From the NCBI GenBank assembly GCA_016235025.1, contig JACRMV010000001.1, positions 124,001 through 188,000 of the forward strand: a stretch of 64,000 bases of DNA, read 5' to 3'. Position 1 is the stretch's first letter. Every line of letters starts with the position of its first letter. The position numbers and the translations under genes are program-made. The notes beneath the pieces were generated by a model that saw only the letters and a program-made list of their open reading frames with translations, searched no databases and was not told the DNA's origin. Shown piece after piece: positions 28,051 through 36,116 of the stretch. Source of the stretch: Rhodocyclales bacterium (GTDB taxonomy: Bacteria; Pseudomonadota; Gammaproteobacteria; Burkholderiales; Rhodocyclaceae).

Positions 28051-28154
28051 CGTCCAGTCAGAGACTGGTTTTGCCAATGTTATTGGCGGGCCAGAAGATA
28101 TGCCCCACAACAAACTGTCTACACTCCAACATATTGATTTAGCGAGGATGTTAT

Positions 28155-28502
28155 TCAGGCCACAATCCTGAATTCGGTCGCTTTGGCAACCGGACGCACA
28201 TGGTTGCGCTCGCGCTTCATTTCAACGATGCCGTAGTTGGACATCGTTTTCAGTGTGCGCGACAGATTACCCGGCTTGCGACCAGTGGTCTCTGCCAGAG
28301 ACGTAATGGACTCCGGCTTTGTCTCCCTGATCACCTGAAGCAAAGCTCGGTTCTCATCGCTCAACACTTCGGCAAGCGAACGCATCGACGTGAACCAGAT
28401 CTTTGGCTCACTCGATTTGGGTTTGTGCTCGCCACGAGCAATCGACAAGACCCGCTCCCGAATCTTGTCCTGCGGCATGATACCGATCACGATGGCTTTC
28501 AT
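28155..28502 (-). CDS. TumA-like antitoxin / HTH DNA-binding protein
   Basis: 115 residues. The central helix-turn-helix (ENRALLQVIRETKPESITSL, then GRKPGNLSRTLKTMSNYGIV) is a MarR-like winged helix of the group found with DUF6516 toxins. It follows the partner gene with a 4-base ATGA overlap, the layout expected of a toxin-antitoxin operon in which the toxin is encoded first. It would both neutralise the toxin and repress the operon. Confidence 0.7.
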   Translation of the reverse strand: MKAIVIGIMPQDKIRERVLSIARGEHKPKSSEPKIWFTSMRSLAEVLSDENRALLQVIRETKPESITSLAETTGRKPGNLSRTLKTMSNYGIVEMKRERNHVRPVAKATEFRIVA

Positions 28503-28864
28503 TTTTGTCTCGCCTCCTTCAGAACCAGGTCGACTTCGTTGAAAAAGTCGATCAGGAGTTGCTGTGCATCCTGAAACTCATAGGGCACGCCTTTGTCGCT
28601 CACATGCCGATGCTTGTGATCGTAAGTCAGGCGCTGCCCGGCATACTTGAACTTCTTCGGCGGCTTTACCGCATGCGCGTTGTCGTACCCCAGAATCCGC
28701 TTTCCGTAAGGCTCGTGGAGCGTCAGGGAATAACGGACTCCGTGTGGGACGTCTGCTGTTACCTCGACACGCCAAGCCTCGATCTTCACCCAATAGCCAC
28801 CGTCCTGATCAATGATCTGATCGTGTAGGTCTAGCAGATTGGCTATTCCGTGGTCTTCACGCAT
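28499..28864 (-). CDS. TumE-like toxin (DUF6516 family)
   Basis: 121 residues from the ATG at 28864. GGYWVKIEAWRVEVTADVPH, VRYSLTLHEPYGKRILGYDN and the His-rich YDHKHRHVSDKG match the DUF6516 group, whose characterised member TumE acts as a toxin with TumA. The target is not evident from sequence. An upstream in-frame start at 28945 would add an unrelated stretch and is not used. The pair sits at the left end of the defence-rich segment. 28865-29180 holds no gene I can support. Confidence 0.7.
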   Translation of the reverse strand: MREDHGIANLLDLHDQIIDQDGGYWVKIEAWRVEVTADVPHGVRYSLTLHEPYGKRILGYDNAHAVKPPKKFKYAGQRLTYDHKHRHVSDKGVPYEFQDAQQLLIDFFNEVDLVLKEARQK

Positions 28865-29180
28865 GACCAATTGTATCAGCTGATGATAACTTACTGTTGC
28901 TAATTCTGTTACGCCAAAACAGGAACTCCCGAACAGTCGCGGCAACAGGGTTGCAACCTTGACTTCTTCCTGAGGTTACGGGATTTATATGCGGATACCA
29001 CGTAACCGACAGGAATCCGGCATGCAGGCACCTGCCTACCCCATCACTCCGCTGCGCCAAATCGCAATCATTCTGGCCCACTGCGTCTTGCGAATCCAGA
29101 ACAAGCGATCGGCCGACTCACCGTGTCAGCTTGATCGACACCGATGCCATCGCAAATCCTGCTCACGAAGCCAATCCGTC

Positions 29181-29540
29181 TTACCGTATCGAAATCCTGG
29201 AAACTCTACCCCAGTGGGCCGTCATCGGTTGACCGGGCCAGATGGGGCAAACCTCTCCGGCGGCGTTGTCGCAGACGGTGAAGACGAAATCGAGATGCGG
29301 TGCATCCGTCCTTGCGAATTCATCCCAGCTCTTGCTGCGCAGCTCATCCGTGGGAAAGGTGTTGCGCTTCAGAATTTCGAGGGCGAACGGATTCACCTTG
29401 CCGGCCGGATGGCTCCCGGCACTGAAGGCGCGGAATCGGCCTTTTCCGATGAGCGGCGAGTTGAGGATAGATTCCGCCAGAATGCTTCGGGCCGAATTTC
29501 CGGTGCAAAGAAACAGCACGTTATAAATGCGATCAGTCAT
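29181..29540 (-). pseudogene. Truncated second arsC copy
   Basis: 119 residues. The P-loop [16 protein letters not shown] and [20 protein letters not shown] are intact, but after MTAHWG the sequence switches to RVSRISIR and stops. About 45 C-terminal residues present in the first copy are missing. The junction is near 29212. It is related to, but clearly diverged from, the first arsC. It overlaps arsR copy 2 by 4 bases. Confidence 0.85.
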
Positions 29541-29911
29541 TTCTTGCCTTTCGTGGAGGATGGTGATGCTGCTGCACCCCGTCGCTTGGTCATGGTATTG
29601 ACCTCGACAGTTTTGGGCAGGCAGGACTCGCCCTGACAGCAGTTGTTCGTAAGGAAGGCGATGAGATCGTCCATCGTCTCGTAGTTGGCTGAGTAGTGAA
29701 TGAAGCGACTTTCTCGTTCGCCCTTGATTAAGCCAACGCGCGTCAAATGGGCCAGATGGAACGAGGCCGTCGCGGGCTGAATTTCCAGCTGCTCGCCGAT
29801 TGCACCAGCGTTGATGCCCGCCGGGCCCGCCTCGACCAGAAGTCGGAAGATTGAAAGTCGAGACTCGTGCCCGAGGGCGGAGAGGATTTCCGCAGCATTT
29901 AAAGTATCCAC
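29537..29911 (-). CDS. arsR: ArsR-family repressor, copy 2
   Basis: 124 residues and nearly identical to copy 1 through the winged helix ([20 protein letters not shown]) and the cysteine region [11 protein letters not shown], with a different basic tail. It still appears complete. Since it is followed only by a truncated arsC, its present role may be to add repressor for both promoters. The shared operator at 29924-29948 supports common regulation. Confidence 0.9.
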   Translation of the reverse strand: MDTLNAAEILSALGHESRLSIFRLLVEAGPAGINAGAIGEQLEIQPATASFHLAHLTRVGLIKGERESRFIHYSANYETMDDLIAFLTNNCCQGESCLPKTVEVNTMTKRRGAAASPSSTKGKK

Positions 29912-29923
29912 TATTCAAATAAT

Positions 29924-29948
29924 ATCAAAATATATGTTGCAATTTGAT
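29924..29948. promoter_or_regulatory. Candidate ArsR operator, copy 2
   Basis: ATCAAA (29924-29929) and TTTGAT (29943-29948) have the same spacing as copy 1, and the surrounding bases are largely conserved between the copies. Confidence 0.55.
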
Positions 29949-30014
29949 GACGTGAGTAACAAAGCGGGCGTTTTCTGGTCGATGGAGGTATCTATACCTC
30001 CACATCATCAGCTA

Positions 30015-30875
30015 TCAGTGATTTACTGCAGATGACAGAACTGGCATAAGGATGTCACGTAAATCTGTGACCACTTCGGACAGAGGTTTGGGAGCAATCG
30101 AATTCTTTTGAAGGAACGCATTCCACTGCTTCTCCTTCAGCGAATCATTGGCAAACTCGTCGCTCAGCCCGACTGGTACCCCGTTAGGAATTCGAGTCTG
30201 GCGGCGCTCGAATGTGGCCGCGACAGCTCGGATCAGGATCTGCATGTCGAACTCTGAATACCTGACCAGCACCCACAGATCGAAGTAGTCCTTCATTCGG
30301 CTGTTGAGCATGCCAAGAGAGGTCAGCGCCTCAAGTTTCTCGGCGACCACCGTATAGCGTGGATACACGCGCAGATGGGGTGCCGGCATTTCAGCAAGGA
30401 GAACCGGGTAATCAACTTCATCGGGACCGGGAACGACGGCATCCCCGAAGCCGATGTCAGCTTGTACCGGGCAACGCGCCTTGTCGAGCATGCCCAACAG
30501 CGTGACCCGAACTCCGGCGTAGTTGGCTTCCTTCCTAATTTCGGCCGCTTTGACTGAGTTCGGATCGAACACGATGCCATCGTCGACCTCGATGCGACAA
30601 ATATCCCGGAATACTGCTTCCACCTGCGGAATCTCCGCCGATCCGAAACCAAGAAAATCGGCGTCGTGTGTCGGCCGGTGTGGCACATCGAACCACAAGT
30701 CGAACAGCAAGGCCCCTTTCAACAGGAACCGATCCCGTTCTGCCGAGATGCTCAGTCGGTAGATCATGCGCTCCAGTGCATACCGGGTCAGCAGCAGGTT
30801 GTAGTCCAGCTTTTCCGCCCTGGCCTTGTTCAGCAGACGGTCACGGATCGACGCCCCAAGGTTTCGACCGCTCAT
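30015..30875 (-). CDS. AbiEii-type nucleotidyltransferase toxin
   Basis: 286 residues. FLLKGALLFDLWFD with the acidic THDADFLGFGS forms the nucleotidyltransferase active site, QADIGFGDAV adds another acidic residue, and VVAEKLEALTSLGMLNSRMK followed by DYFDLWVLV is the conserved C-terminal block. AbiEii toxins modify tRNA or other targets to stop phage growth and are held in check by AbiEi. It overlaps the antitoxin gene by 4 bases. Confidence 0.9.
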   Translation of the reverse strand: MSGRNLGASIRDRLLNKARAEKLDYNLLLTRYALERMIYRLSISAERDRFLLKGALLFDLWFDVPHRPTHDADFLGFGSAEIPQVEAVFRDICRIEVDDGIVFDPNSVKAAEIRKEANYAGVRVTLLGMLDKARCPVQADIGFGDAVVPGPDEVDYPVLLAEMPAPHLRVYPRYTVVAEKLEALTSLGMLNSRMKDYFDLWVLVRYSEFDMQILIRAVAATFERRQTRIPNGVPVGLSDEFANDSLKEKQWNAFLQKNSIAPKPLSEVVTDLRDILMPVLSSAVNH

Positions 30876-31471
30876 GACAGGCTATCCAGATAAGGGCGCA
30901 TCACGTTGGCGACACGACAGACCTTGGCGTAATGCCAGAGGTCATCACTGGTCATGCGTTTCGTGTGCCACGCATCGCGCAGGGCTTCCAGGGCAACGTC
31001 GAGACCGATCTTGTTACGGTACTTGAAGCAGTCGGCGACGGTCTTGGCGACAACAGTAACGCGGACCGTGACCCCGTCAACACGATGCTCTTCAATACCC
31101 TCCGTCAGCGCCGCGCCGGAGAACCGGACAATTCGCAGCTTCGGGTAGTCCAGTTTGGGGGCCAGCGCTTTGTTTTCAATGGCGAGCCACACCTCGAACG
31201 GGGCTTGAGTCGTCAGGCCGTGAAATCTCAGTGCCGAGAGGAGGCACACGACCCCCTTGGGGACACGGCGAGCCACCTCGGCGAGCGATCCGTGTTCTGA
31301 CACCTGGCGGCCCGGAAGCCCGTAAAGACCTCGCCCCACGCGTTCCAGTTGCCCGCGACGAACAGCCCGAGTCAGGGAAACCCTCGGGATTCCCTGTGCG
31401 GTCAGATCGCATGGGCGAAGCAGCCCCTGGGATCGCACGAGTTCGATAAGCCTGTCGTTGGTGGTGTTCAT
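30872..31471 (-). CDS. AbiEi-type antitoxin
   Basis: About 199 residues from the ATG at 31471. The N-terminal winged helix (LLRPCDLTAQGIPRVSLTRA, RRGQLERVGRGLYGLP) represses the operon, and the C-terminal domain (VTVRVTVVAKTVADCFKYRN) is the usual toxin-countering part of type IV systems. Gene order antitoxin then toxin is standard. An earlier in-frame start at 31495 is possible. Confidence 0.88.
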   Translation of the reverse strand: MNTTNDRLIELVRSQGLLRPCDLTAQGIPRVSLTRAVRRGQLERVGRGLYGLPGRQVSEHGSLAEVARRVPKGVVCLLSALRFHGLTTQAPFEVWLAIENKALAPKLDYPKLRIVRFSGAALTEGIEEHRVDGVTVRVTVVAKTVADCFKYRNKIGLDVALEALRDAWHTKRMTSDDLWHYAKVCRVANVMRPYLDSLS

Positions 31472-31626
31472 ATAGGGCATAGTGTTGCACAACATCGGCA
31501 GAAGTCAATATCTACCAATGTAGCGGAACGGGCGTGTAGGAGCACGCCCACCCTGGCAGTACTCTTCCCGGCCAAAGGCAGCCCGGTCACGCACGTTCCA
31601 TTTCGACACTTCGTATGGAGCATCTC

Positions 31627-31878
31627 ATGACCAAACAATGCAAAGCCTGTGGCAACGAATTTCAACCCCATTCCAAAGTCCCCGACCAAGCGTACTGCTC
31701 ATCGCCAAAGTGCCAGCGTGAGCGTCGGCGACGCTGGCAACAGGAGAAACGTCGCCAGGATTCAGATTACCGGGATAACACAATGGGATCGAGTACGAGA
31801 GCTCGTTTGAACGCCGTCTCGCCAGCGCCGACTTTCCCGGTGGTCTGGATAGTTGTCAGGTTCTTAATGGACTTTTGA
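31627..31878 (+). pseudogene. Truncated zinc-ribbon protein often found near mobile elements
   Basis: 83 residues. The first half, QCKACGNEFQPHSKVPDQAY then CSSPKCQRERRRRWQQEKRR, is a Cys4 zinc ribbon with an Arg-rich helix, a type I recall near insertion sequences. After DYRDN the text departs and soon runs into dispersed-repeat copy 31813-31836 (read as VSPAPTF). The natural C-terminus is missing, so the gene is probably a remnant. Confidence 0.5.
31813..31836 (+). repeat. Dispersed 24-bp repeat, copy at the end of the zinc-ribbon remnant
   Basis: About 22 of 24 positions match. It lies next to the place where the zinc-ribbon reading frame loses homology, 20 bases before the HNH gene's stop. 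Confidence 0.8.
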
Positions 31879-32761
31879 AAACCTCTTTCTGATGCCAGTA
31901 AAGAAACTCTGGCCGTGGCAAATACTCACGGCTTTGCGGCAATATCAATCCGGCCCCGTGATGCGCCAGCATCCTCGCGGCCGCATCGTCACTTCCGTTG
32001 AGATGCTGACTGAACGCAATCTCATACGTGTCGGGCAGGATGGTGAACGCGCCAAGATCAAATACCTTGTGGTGCAGCGAGCACAAGGCAATGCCGTTTG
32101 GCACGATGTCCGGGCCGTTGGCCTGGAACCATTTGATGTGCGCGGCTTCCAGGCCGATGATCTGCCGGCCGAGCCGCAAATCGTGACCACAGACGCCGCA
32201 GCGGTACTGGTAGGTCAGCAGCACTTTTTCGCGGAACACGGGATCTCGCCGGCGAACATTGCCTGGGTGACCTGTTGATTCCGACATCTCTACTGACAAT
32301 CCTGTGGCAGTCAGGACGTCGGAGCGAATTGATTCGGGGAAGTGTGCTTCGACGATGCGCTGGGCGATGGTGGCGACAAGTGCTGGGTCACGTGTCAGCG
32401 CCGAATGCAGCGCGGCGGGGAACCCTCCACGAACGTGATTGGTGCGCAGTTCGGTGAGTGTGGGTGTTGCTCCCGGTGCCCGCCCGAGAATACTTGGCGG
32501 ACCTGCCAGCGCCCAGAGATTGTCAGTGCGCAAATGCCAGAACGGGTTGTGCCGGTTTTTGCTTGACCCATCGGGGCCGAATTCATCGAGCAGTTCCTTT
32601 AGGCACGGTTCGACATCGTTCCAATCAAGCATTGCCGTCTCACCAGAGCCGATTTTTCCGAGCGCAAACAAAACCAGCAACGGCTTATGCACGGCACGTC
32701 GGTCGCCCTGTCGCCAGACGCGGATGCTATCGAATGCACGAAGAATTTGGTCGCGGGTCAT
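31856..32761 (-). CDS. HNH endonuclease of the phosphorothioated-DNA-binding (SBD-HNH) type
   Basis: 301 residues. The N-terminal half (HKPLLVLFALGKI, NRHNPFWHLRTDNLWALAG) resembles the sulfur-binding domain that reads phosphorothioated DNA in ScoMcrA-like type IV restriction enzymes. The C-terminal nuclease has paired cysteines in YRCGVCGHDLR, EAAHIKWFQANG, and GIALCSLHHKVFDLGAF, a complete HNH metal site. It is the last gene of an operon with an ATPase and a HIT protein, each overlapping by 4 bases. No dnd modification genes occur in the window, so it could act on incoming modified DNA. A repeat copy lies near its N-terminus. Confidence 0.85.
   Translation of the reverse strand: MTRDQILRAFDSIRVWRQGDRRAVHKPLLVLFALGKIGSGETAMLDWNDVEPCLKELLDEFGPDGSSKNRHNPFWHLRTDNLWALAGPPSILGRAPGATPTLTELRTNHVRGGFPAALHSALTRDPALVATIAQRIVEAHFPESIRSDVLTATGLSVEMSESTGHPGNVRRRDPVFREKVLLTYQYRCGVCGHDLRLGRQIIGLEAAHIKWFQANGPDIVPNGIALCSLHHKVFDLGAFTILPDTYEIAFSQHLNGSDDAAARMLAHHGAGLILPQSREYLPRPEFLYWHQKEVFKSPLRT
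32634..32657 (+). repeat. Dispersed 24-bp repeat, diverged copy in the HNH gene
   Basis: About 20 of 24 positions match; antisense to the gene and read as KIGSGETAM. Confidence 0.6.
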
Positions 32762-33138
32762 GCCCAGTATTTTGCCTTGTCGGGGATCACCCAGCGCACC
32801 CCTCCGCGAGGATCAGTCAAGTCGCCCGGATAACGCGGGATCAGGTGAATGTGCAAGTGCAGGACAGTCTGCCCGGCAGCTGCGCCATCGTTGATGCCGA
32901 TGTTGTAACCGGCAGGGTGGAATTCGTGCTCTAGCACTATCTTTGTTTCGTCAAGCAAGTTCAACAGGCTTTCGCGCTCATTCGGTTTTATCTCGAAGAA
33001 TGAGCCAATATGCCTGCGTGGAATGATCAGTGTGTGACCCGGTGAAACGGGGAACGCGTCGCGGACGACGAATGCCCACTCATTGGAGGAAACAATGCGC
33101 GAAGGTGGCAGCAGGCAAAACGGGCAGGCTTCGCTCAT
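32758..33138 (-). CDS. HIT-family nucleotide hydrolase/transferase
   Basis: 126 residues. CPFCLLPPSR at the N-terminus is a zinc-binding start, SPGHTLIIPRRH is conserved, and TVLHLHIHLIPR is the catalytic histidine triad. The tail DPRGGVRWVIPDKAKYW is characteristic of one HIT branch. HIT enzymes cleave nucleoside phosphoramidates, dinucleotides or similar molecules. Its overlap with both neighbours places it in the ATPase-HNH operon, where it may process a nucleotide signal or adduct (inference). Confidence 0.9.
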   Translation of the reverse strand: MSEACPFCLLPPSRIVSSNEWAFVVRDAFPVSPGHTLIIPRRHIGSFFEIKPNERESLLNLLDETKIVLEHEFHPAGYNIGINDGAAAGQTVLHLHIHLIPRYPGDLTDPRGGVRWVIPDKAKYWA

Positions 33139-35036
33139 GCTGGATGCGCCGGCAATGCGCGGTTTACAGTTACCGGTCGCACGAATCCGTGGCCACTCTG
33201 TTCGACCTCGATGAAGTTGAGCGTCAGCGCCCCAGCATCCTCCTCGTCGTCTTCTGCCTTGATCGCGGCTCGAATCAATTCGGCCTTGCGCAGAAGTTTC
33301 GCCTTGAAGGCGAGCATGTCCTCAAGGCATTCATTAGAAAAACTGCCGGGCAGCGAACCATCGGCTACTCGGCATAGGAATTCGAAACGCACCGGGGACA
33401 GGTTGAATGTTACTGAGCCTGACGCTCCCGGCGCGAGCGCCAGGTCGATCGAAGGTCGCTCGGTGTACTTGTCGATCTTCACCTGCATGCCGACCCCTCC
33501 GGAACGCCGGGCGGGGGCTTCGGTGTCGCAAAGGACACTGACCTTTGATTGCGTGAAGCCACCGGAACTAGCGACGAAAATCTTGTCGAAGTTTTCAATT
33601 AGCAAGCCGGTCATCACGCGGTTGAGATCTTTGGCGAGCCTTGTTCGAACCGACTCGTCGATTGACTTCTTTTCGGGCAATGCAGTCGTCAGTTGTAAAT
33701 AATCCCCGGCGAACCGGAATGCGGTCATGCCCCAAAATGGATAGTCGGGCTCGGATTTTGGAAGTGTGAAGAATAATCGGCGACGCTGCGATTCAAGCCG
33801 CGCGAGGAAGTCGGCAGCACCATCTTCAAGTCGGGCGTCCTCATCTCCTTCAAGATAGCGGGTCTGGGCCGCCAAATAAGAAGCGGTTGCGCCATAGACC
33901 TTGTCAGCTTTCACCAGTCGATTGAACGGTTCAGAGAGTTTCGAATCATCGGCTCCGTAGACAAGAAGACCGTCAGATCCATTGGTGGTCTCCTGGCCAA
34001 TGCCAAACGCAGCCAAAGCACGAAACACCTGCCTGTCATTGGCCCGGCGACGCGGTAAGTTGACCCCAAAAGCATTGTCGTAGACGCTTCCGCGTTCGGA
34101 CTTCCCGCCTTCCTGAATTCTGGCTACCTCGGAACACGACAGTAGCCCTTCCTTGGCATCTTTGTGCCCCAGGACCATGTTCGAGGCTAAGGCTAGAAGA
34201 TCTCGAACCGGAAGGTGCCAGCCGTTGTGTCGCGATACCTCAACCAAGTCACCCAAACGTCGAGCGAAACGATCGTCGTCATCCTTGCCTAGGAGGCGTT
34301 CCTTGTTTTCGAAAATAGGACAAACGCGATCGTCGGCCTTCCATTTACAACTGGAACACTTTGCCCATTCGGGGTGACCCGCAACGGCAGAAAGGACTTC
34401 CTCCAGCGAGTGGCGCCTGGCCGTCCGACTCAAATCGAAGATCGCGAGTCGCTCGGGTGCGGCCCTAGCCAGTAGGAAAGCATCCTGCACGGGCTTGCGC
34501 AACGGATGGACTCGTCCCTGCCGAATACCCATATCGCGCAGTCGCTCAAGAATTTGGCCATGGTTGGCAGCAATCACCATCACTTGGGAATCGTCGCCAC
34601 CTAGCACCGTACCCTCCAAGGCCTCAAGAGCCTGGTCGCTTTGGCGCTCGTCGCTTATTTCGCTCAAATCCTTTACGAACACTGCTGTACGACCATCAGG
34701 CAACGTCAGTTGCTTGACCGGAGTCGGCGCCGCCCACTCCTCGGCGGTACCTCCGAAGGCAGACCATAAGCCTCGGCAATGGTAAGTCTTGCCGTCACCG
34801 GCAGTCCCGGCAATCAAAATCGATCCGGCCGAGCCTGACTCAACCCATTTCTTCATGGCATCGAGTTGGGGGCTCGCCAGTGTGATCGGTTGAACCTTCG
34901 CTCGACCCAGTGCTCCAGTGACGTATTCGTCAAATAAATTAAGGTCGTTAGGGGTCGGCCCGTACGAGCGCAAAAACCTAACCCATGCACTTGCAGGTGC
35001 CATGGAGGACTTGTCCTCCGTAGAAGGTTCATTCAT
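33135..35036 (-). CDS. P-loop ATPase with cysteine cluster, candidate defence component
   Basis: 633 residues. The Walker A loop GTAGDGKT is at residues 77-84. AVFVKDLSEI near 118 is a likely Walker B, VMVIAANHG near 152 looks like a sensor strand, and a Cys cluster (CSSCKWKADDRVCP, residues 227-240) could bind zinc. The remaining C-terminal half is not recognised. The cluster followed by a CPIFEN-like segment reminds me of the phosphorothioation-linked ATPase DptF, but I cannot confirm homology. The ATG at 35036 is preferred over a TTG at 35042. It leads the HIT-HNH operon. Confidence 0.7.
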   Translation of the reverse strand: MNEPSTEDKSSMAPASAWVRFLRSYGPTPNDLNLFDEYVTGALGRAKVQPITLASPQLDAMKKWVESGSAGSILIAGTAGDGKTYHCRGLWSAFGGTAEEWAAPTPVKQLTLPDGRTAVFVKDLSEISDERQSDQALEALEGTVLGGDDSQVMVIAANHGQILERLRDMGIRQGRVHPLRKPVQDAFLLARAAPERLAIFDLSRTARRHSLEEVLSAVAGHPEWAKCSSCKWKADDRVCPIFENKERLLGKDDDDRFARRLGDLVEVSRHNGWHLPVRDLLALASNMVLGHKDAKEGLLSCSEVARIQEGGKSERGSVYDNAFGVNLPRRRANDRQVFRALAAFGIGQETTNGSDGLLVYGADDSKLSEPFNRLVKADKVYGATASYLAAQTRYLEGDEDARLEDGAADFLARLESQRRRLFFTLPKSEPDYPFWGMTAFRFAGDYLQLTTALPEKKSIDESVRTRLAKDLNRVMTGLLIENFDKIFVASSGGFTQSKVSVLCDTEAPARRSGGVGMQVKIDKYTERPSIDLALAPGASGSVTFNLSPVRFEFLCRVADGSLPGSFSNECLEDMLAFKAKLLRKAELIRAAIKAEDDEEDAGALTLNFIEVEQSGHGFVRPVTVNRALPAHPA

Positions 35037-35418
35037 AGGCAAAGTCTTTGTTTGAGTTATTAAATTGCGAGATTTACCTATATGGTACTAGGATCGACTA
35101 TGTGATTTCCAATTTGCATTCAGAAGGCAATCCCGGACCTGTTTGGTGGCATCAATTACATCACCTGCGCAGCTCACTGGATGAGCCTCTGACAAAATTA
35201 ATAGTGATAAATTTATCGGGGGGGTAATTACCGATCCTGATGATCGCACCATCACGCTTTCTCTATATAAGACGGGCAGCATGAAATTCAGCCAGCCCTC
35301 CGGGGATTGTGTTCATATCCCCTACCAAACCAAGACATACGCCATTGCGAAGCCAGAGAAGAACGCCCGGAAACCTGCATGAACAGGGCGATTGAAAATC
35401 TGCACTAAAACCCCGCAG
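35037..35418. other. Intergenic region upstream of the ATPase operon
   Basis: About 380 bases, AT-rich near the ATPase start and expected to hold its promoter. A 64-codon frame at 35088-35282 on the minus strand has no recognisable features and I do not call it. The right end (35386-35450) resembles sequences at 27975 and 38840. Confidence 0.5.
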
Positions 35419-35550
35419 TCAGGAGGTTTCGAGAATGATGGCCTGTAAGAACCGAAAACCGGCGAAACGGGGGGTATCCTTGGCTTCGCGCTTGTTCAGG
35501 CCAACCATCTCAAAAAGACTGTCGGCGAGTTCTGCTTTGGTCAGCGTCAT
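35419..35550 (-). pseudogene. ihfA fragment (IHF alpha N-terminus)
   Basis: 43 residues. MTLTKAELADSLFEMVGLNK followed by REAKD is the start of the DNA-bending protein IHF alpha; then TPRFAGFRFLQAIILETS is unrelated. More than half of the protein, including the DNA-binding arm, is missing. It overlaps the upstream HTH gene by 4 bases. Confidence 0.75.
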
Positions 35551-35804
35551 GTGGACGTCTTCGTCGTAACTCCGGGCTTTCTGCCGGGGCTGGAGGGTAG
35601 TCTGAATGCCGATGGACGGCACTGAGTTCCTTCAAAGCGGTCGTCCCCGCTATATCGCGTCACGCTGCAGGTGGTGATCTCGCCCATGGCTAAAAGGATA
35701 GATATATCTCGTCGCACCTGTTCAATGGGTATTCCTGTATCCGCAGCAATCTCTGAGTCGAGGCGCTGGCCGTGTTTCTTCAGATACTGCAAGACTTCTT
35801 GCAT
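35547..35804 (-). CDS. Small winged-helix regulator
   Basis: 85 residues. QEVLQYLKKHGQRLDSEIAA, DTGIPIEQVRRDISILLAMG and a C-terminal PSSPGRKPGV tail form a small winged helix like regulators I recall from plasmids and integrated elements. Nothing in the sequence shows its target. It lies between an ihfA fragment and a PLD-like stub, so the whole group may be debris of a mobile element. Confidence 0.55.
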   Translation of the reverse strand: MQEVLQYLKKHGQRLDSEIAADTGIPIEQVRRDISILLAMGEITTCSVTRYSGDDRFEGTQCRPSAFRLPSSPGRKPGVTTKTST

Positions 35805-35831
35805 GACAGTAACTCCCGTAAAGGCGAAACC

Positions 35832-36101
35832 TTAATCGGCTCCCCAATGGACGAACAAATTGCTTGGAATTTTCGCGTGCAGTTTTTCCAGTTCATCGTA
35901 ATCGGTGGGTGGTGCCATTGGCACCACGACAAATGAACCGGGATGCGCCAATAGGTCTGTATGCGACATCAGAATTTTCACGTCAGCGGCGGAGCAGAAG
36001 CCCGTGGCGATCGCCAATTGGTCCGTACCTTGCCGCATCAGTTGGTCCATGGCCTCTCGCGCCTTCTGCCGTGGGTCTGAGGAAAAAAAGTTTATCTTCA
36101 T
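35832..36101 (-). pseudogene. Probable N-terminal stub of a PLD-like protein
   Basis: 89 residues. QLAIATGFCSAADVKILMS resembles the first strand-helix unit of phospholipase D-like domains, but no HKD motif is present and the frame ends after NLFVHWGAD. Either it is truncated or a small protein of unknown role. Confidence 0.4.
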
Positions 36102-36116
36102 AGCCTTGCTCCCATC

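Noticed and set aside
28982-29180. Plus-strand frame beginning at 28989
   Set aside because: It is basic, repeat-free text without a domain and its later part is antisense to arsC copy 2.
35088-35282. 64-codon minus-strand frame
   Set aside because: No ribosome-binding site, domain or neighbour supports it; it lies in the likely promoter region of the ATPase operon.
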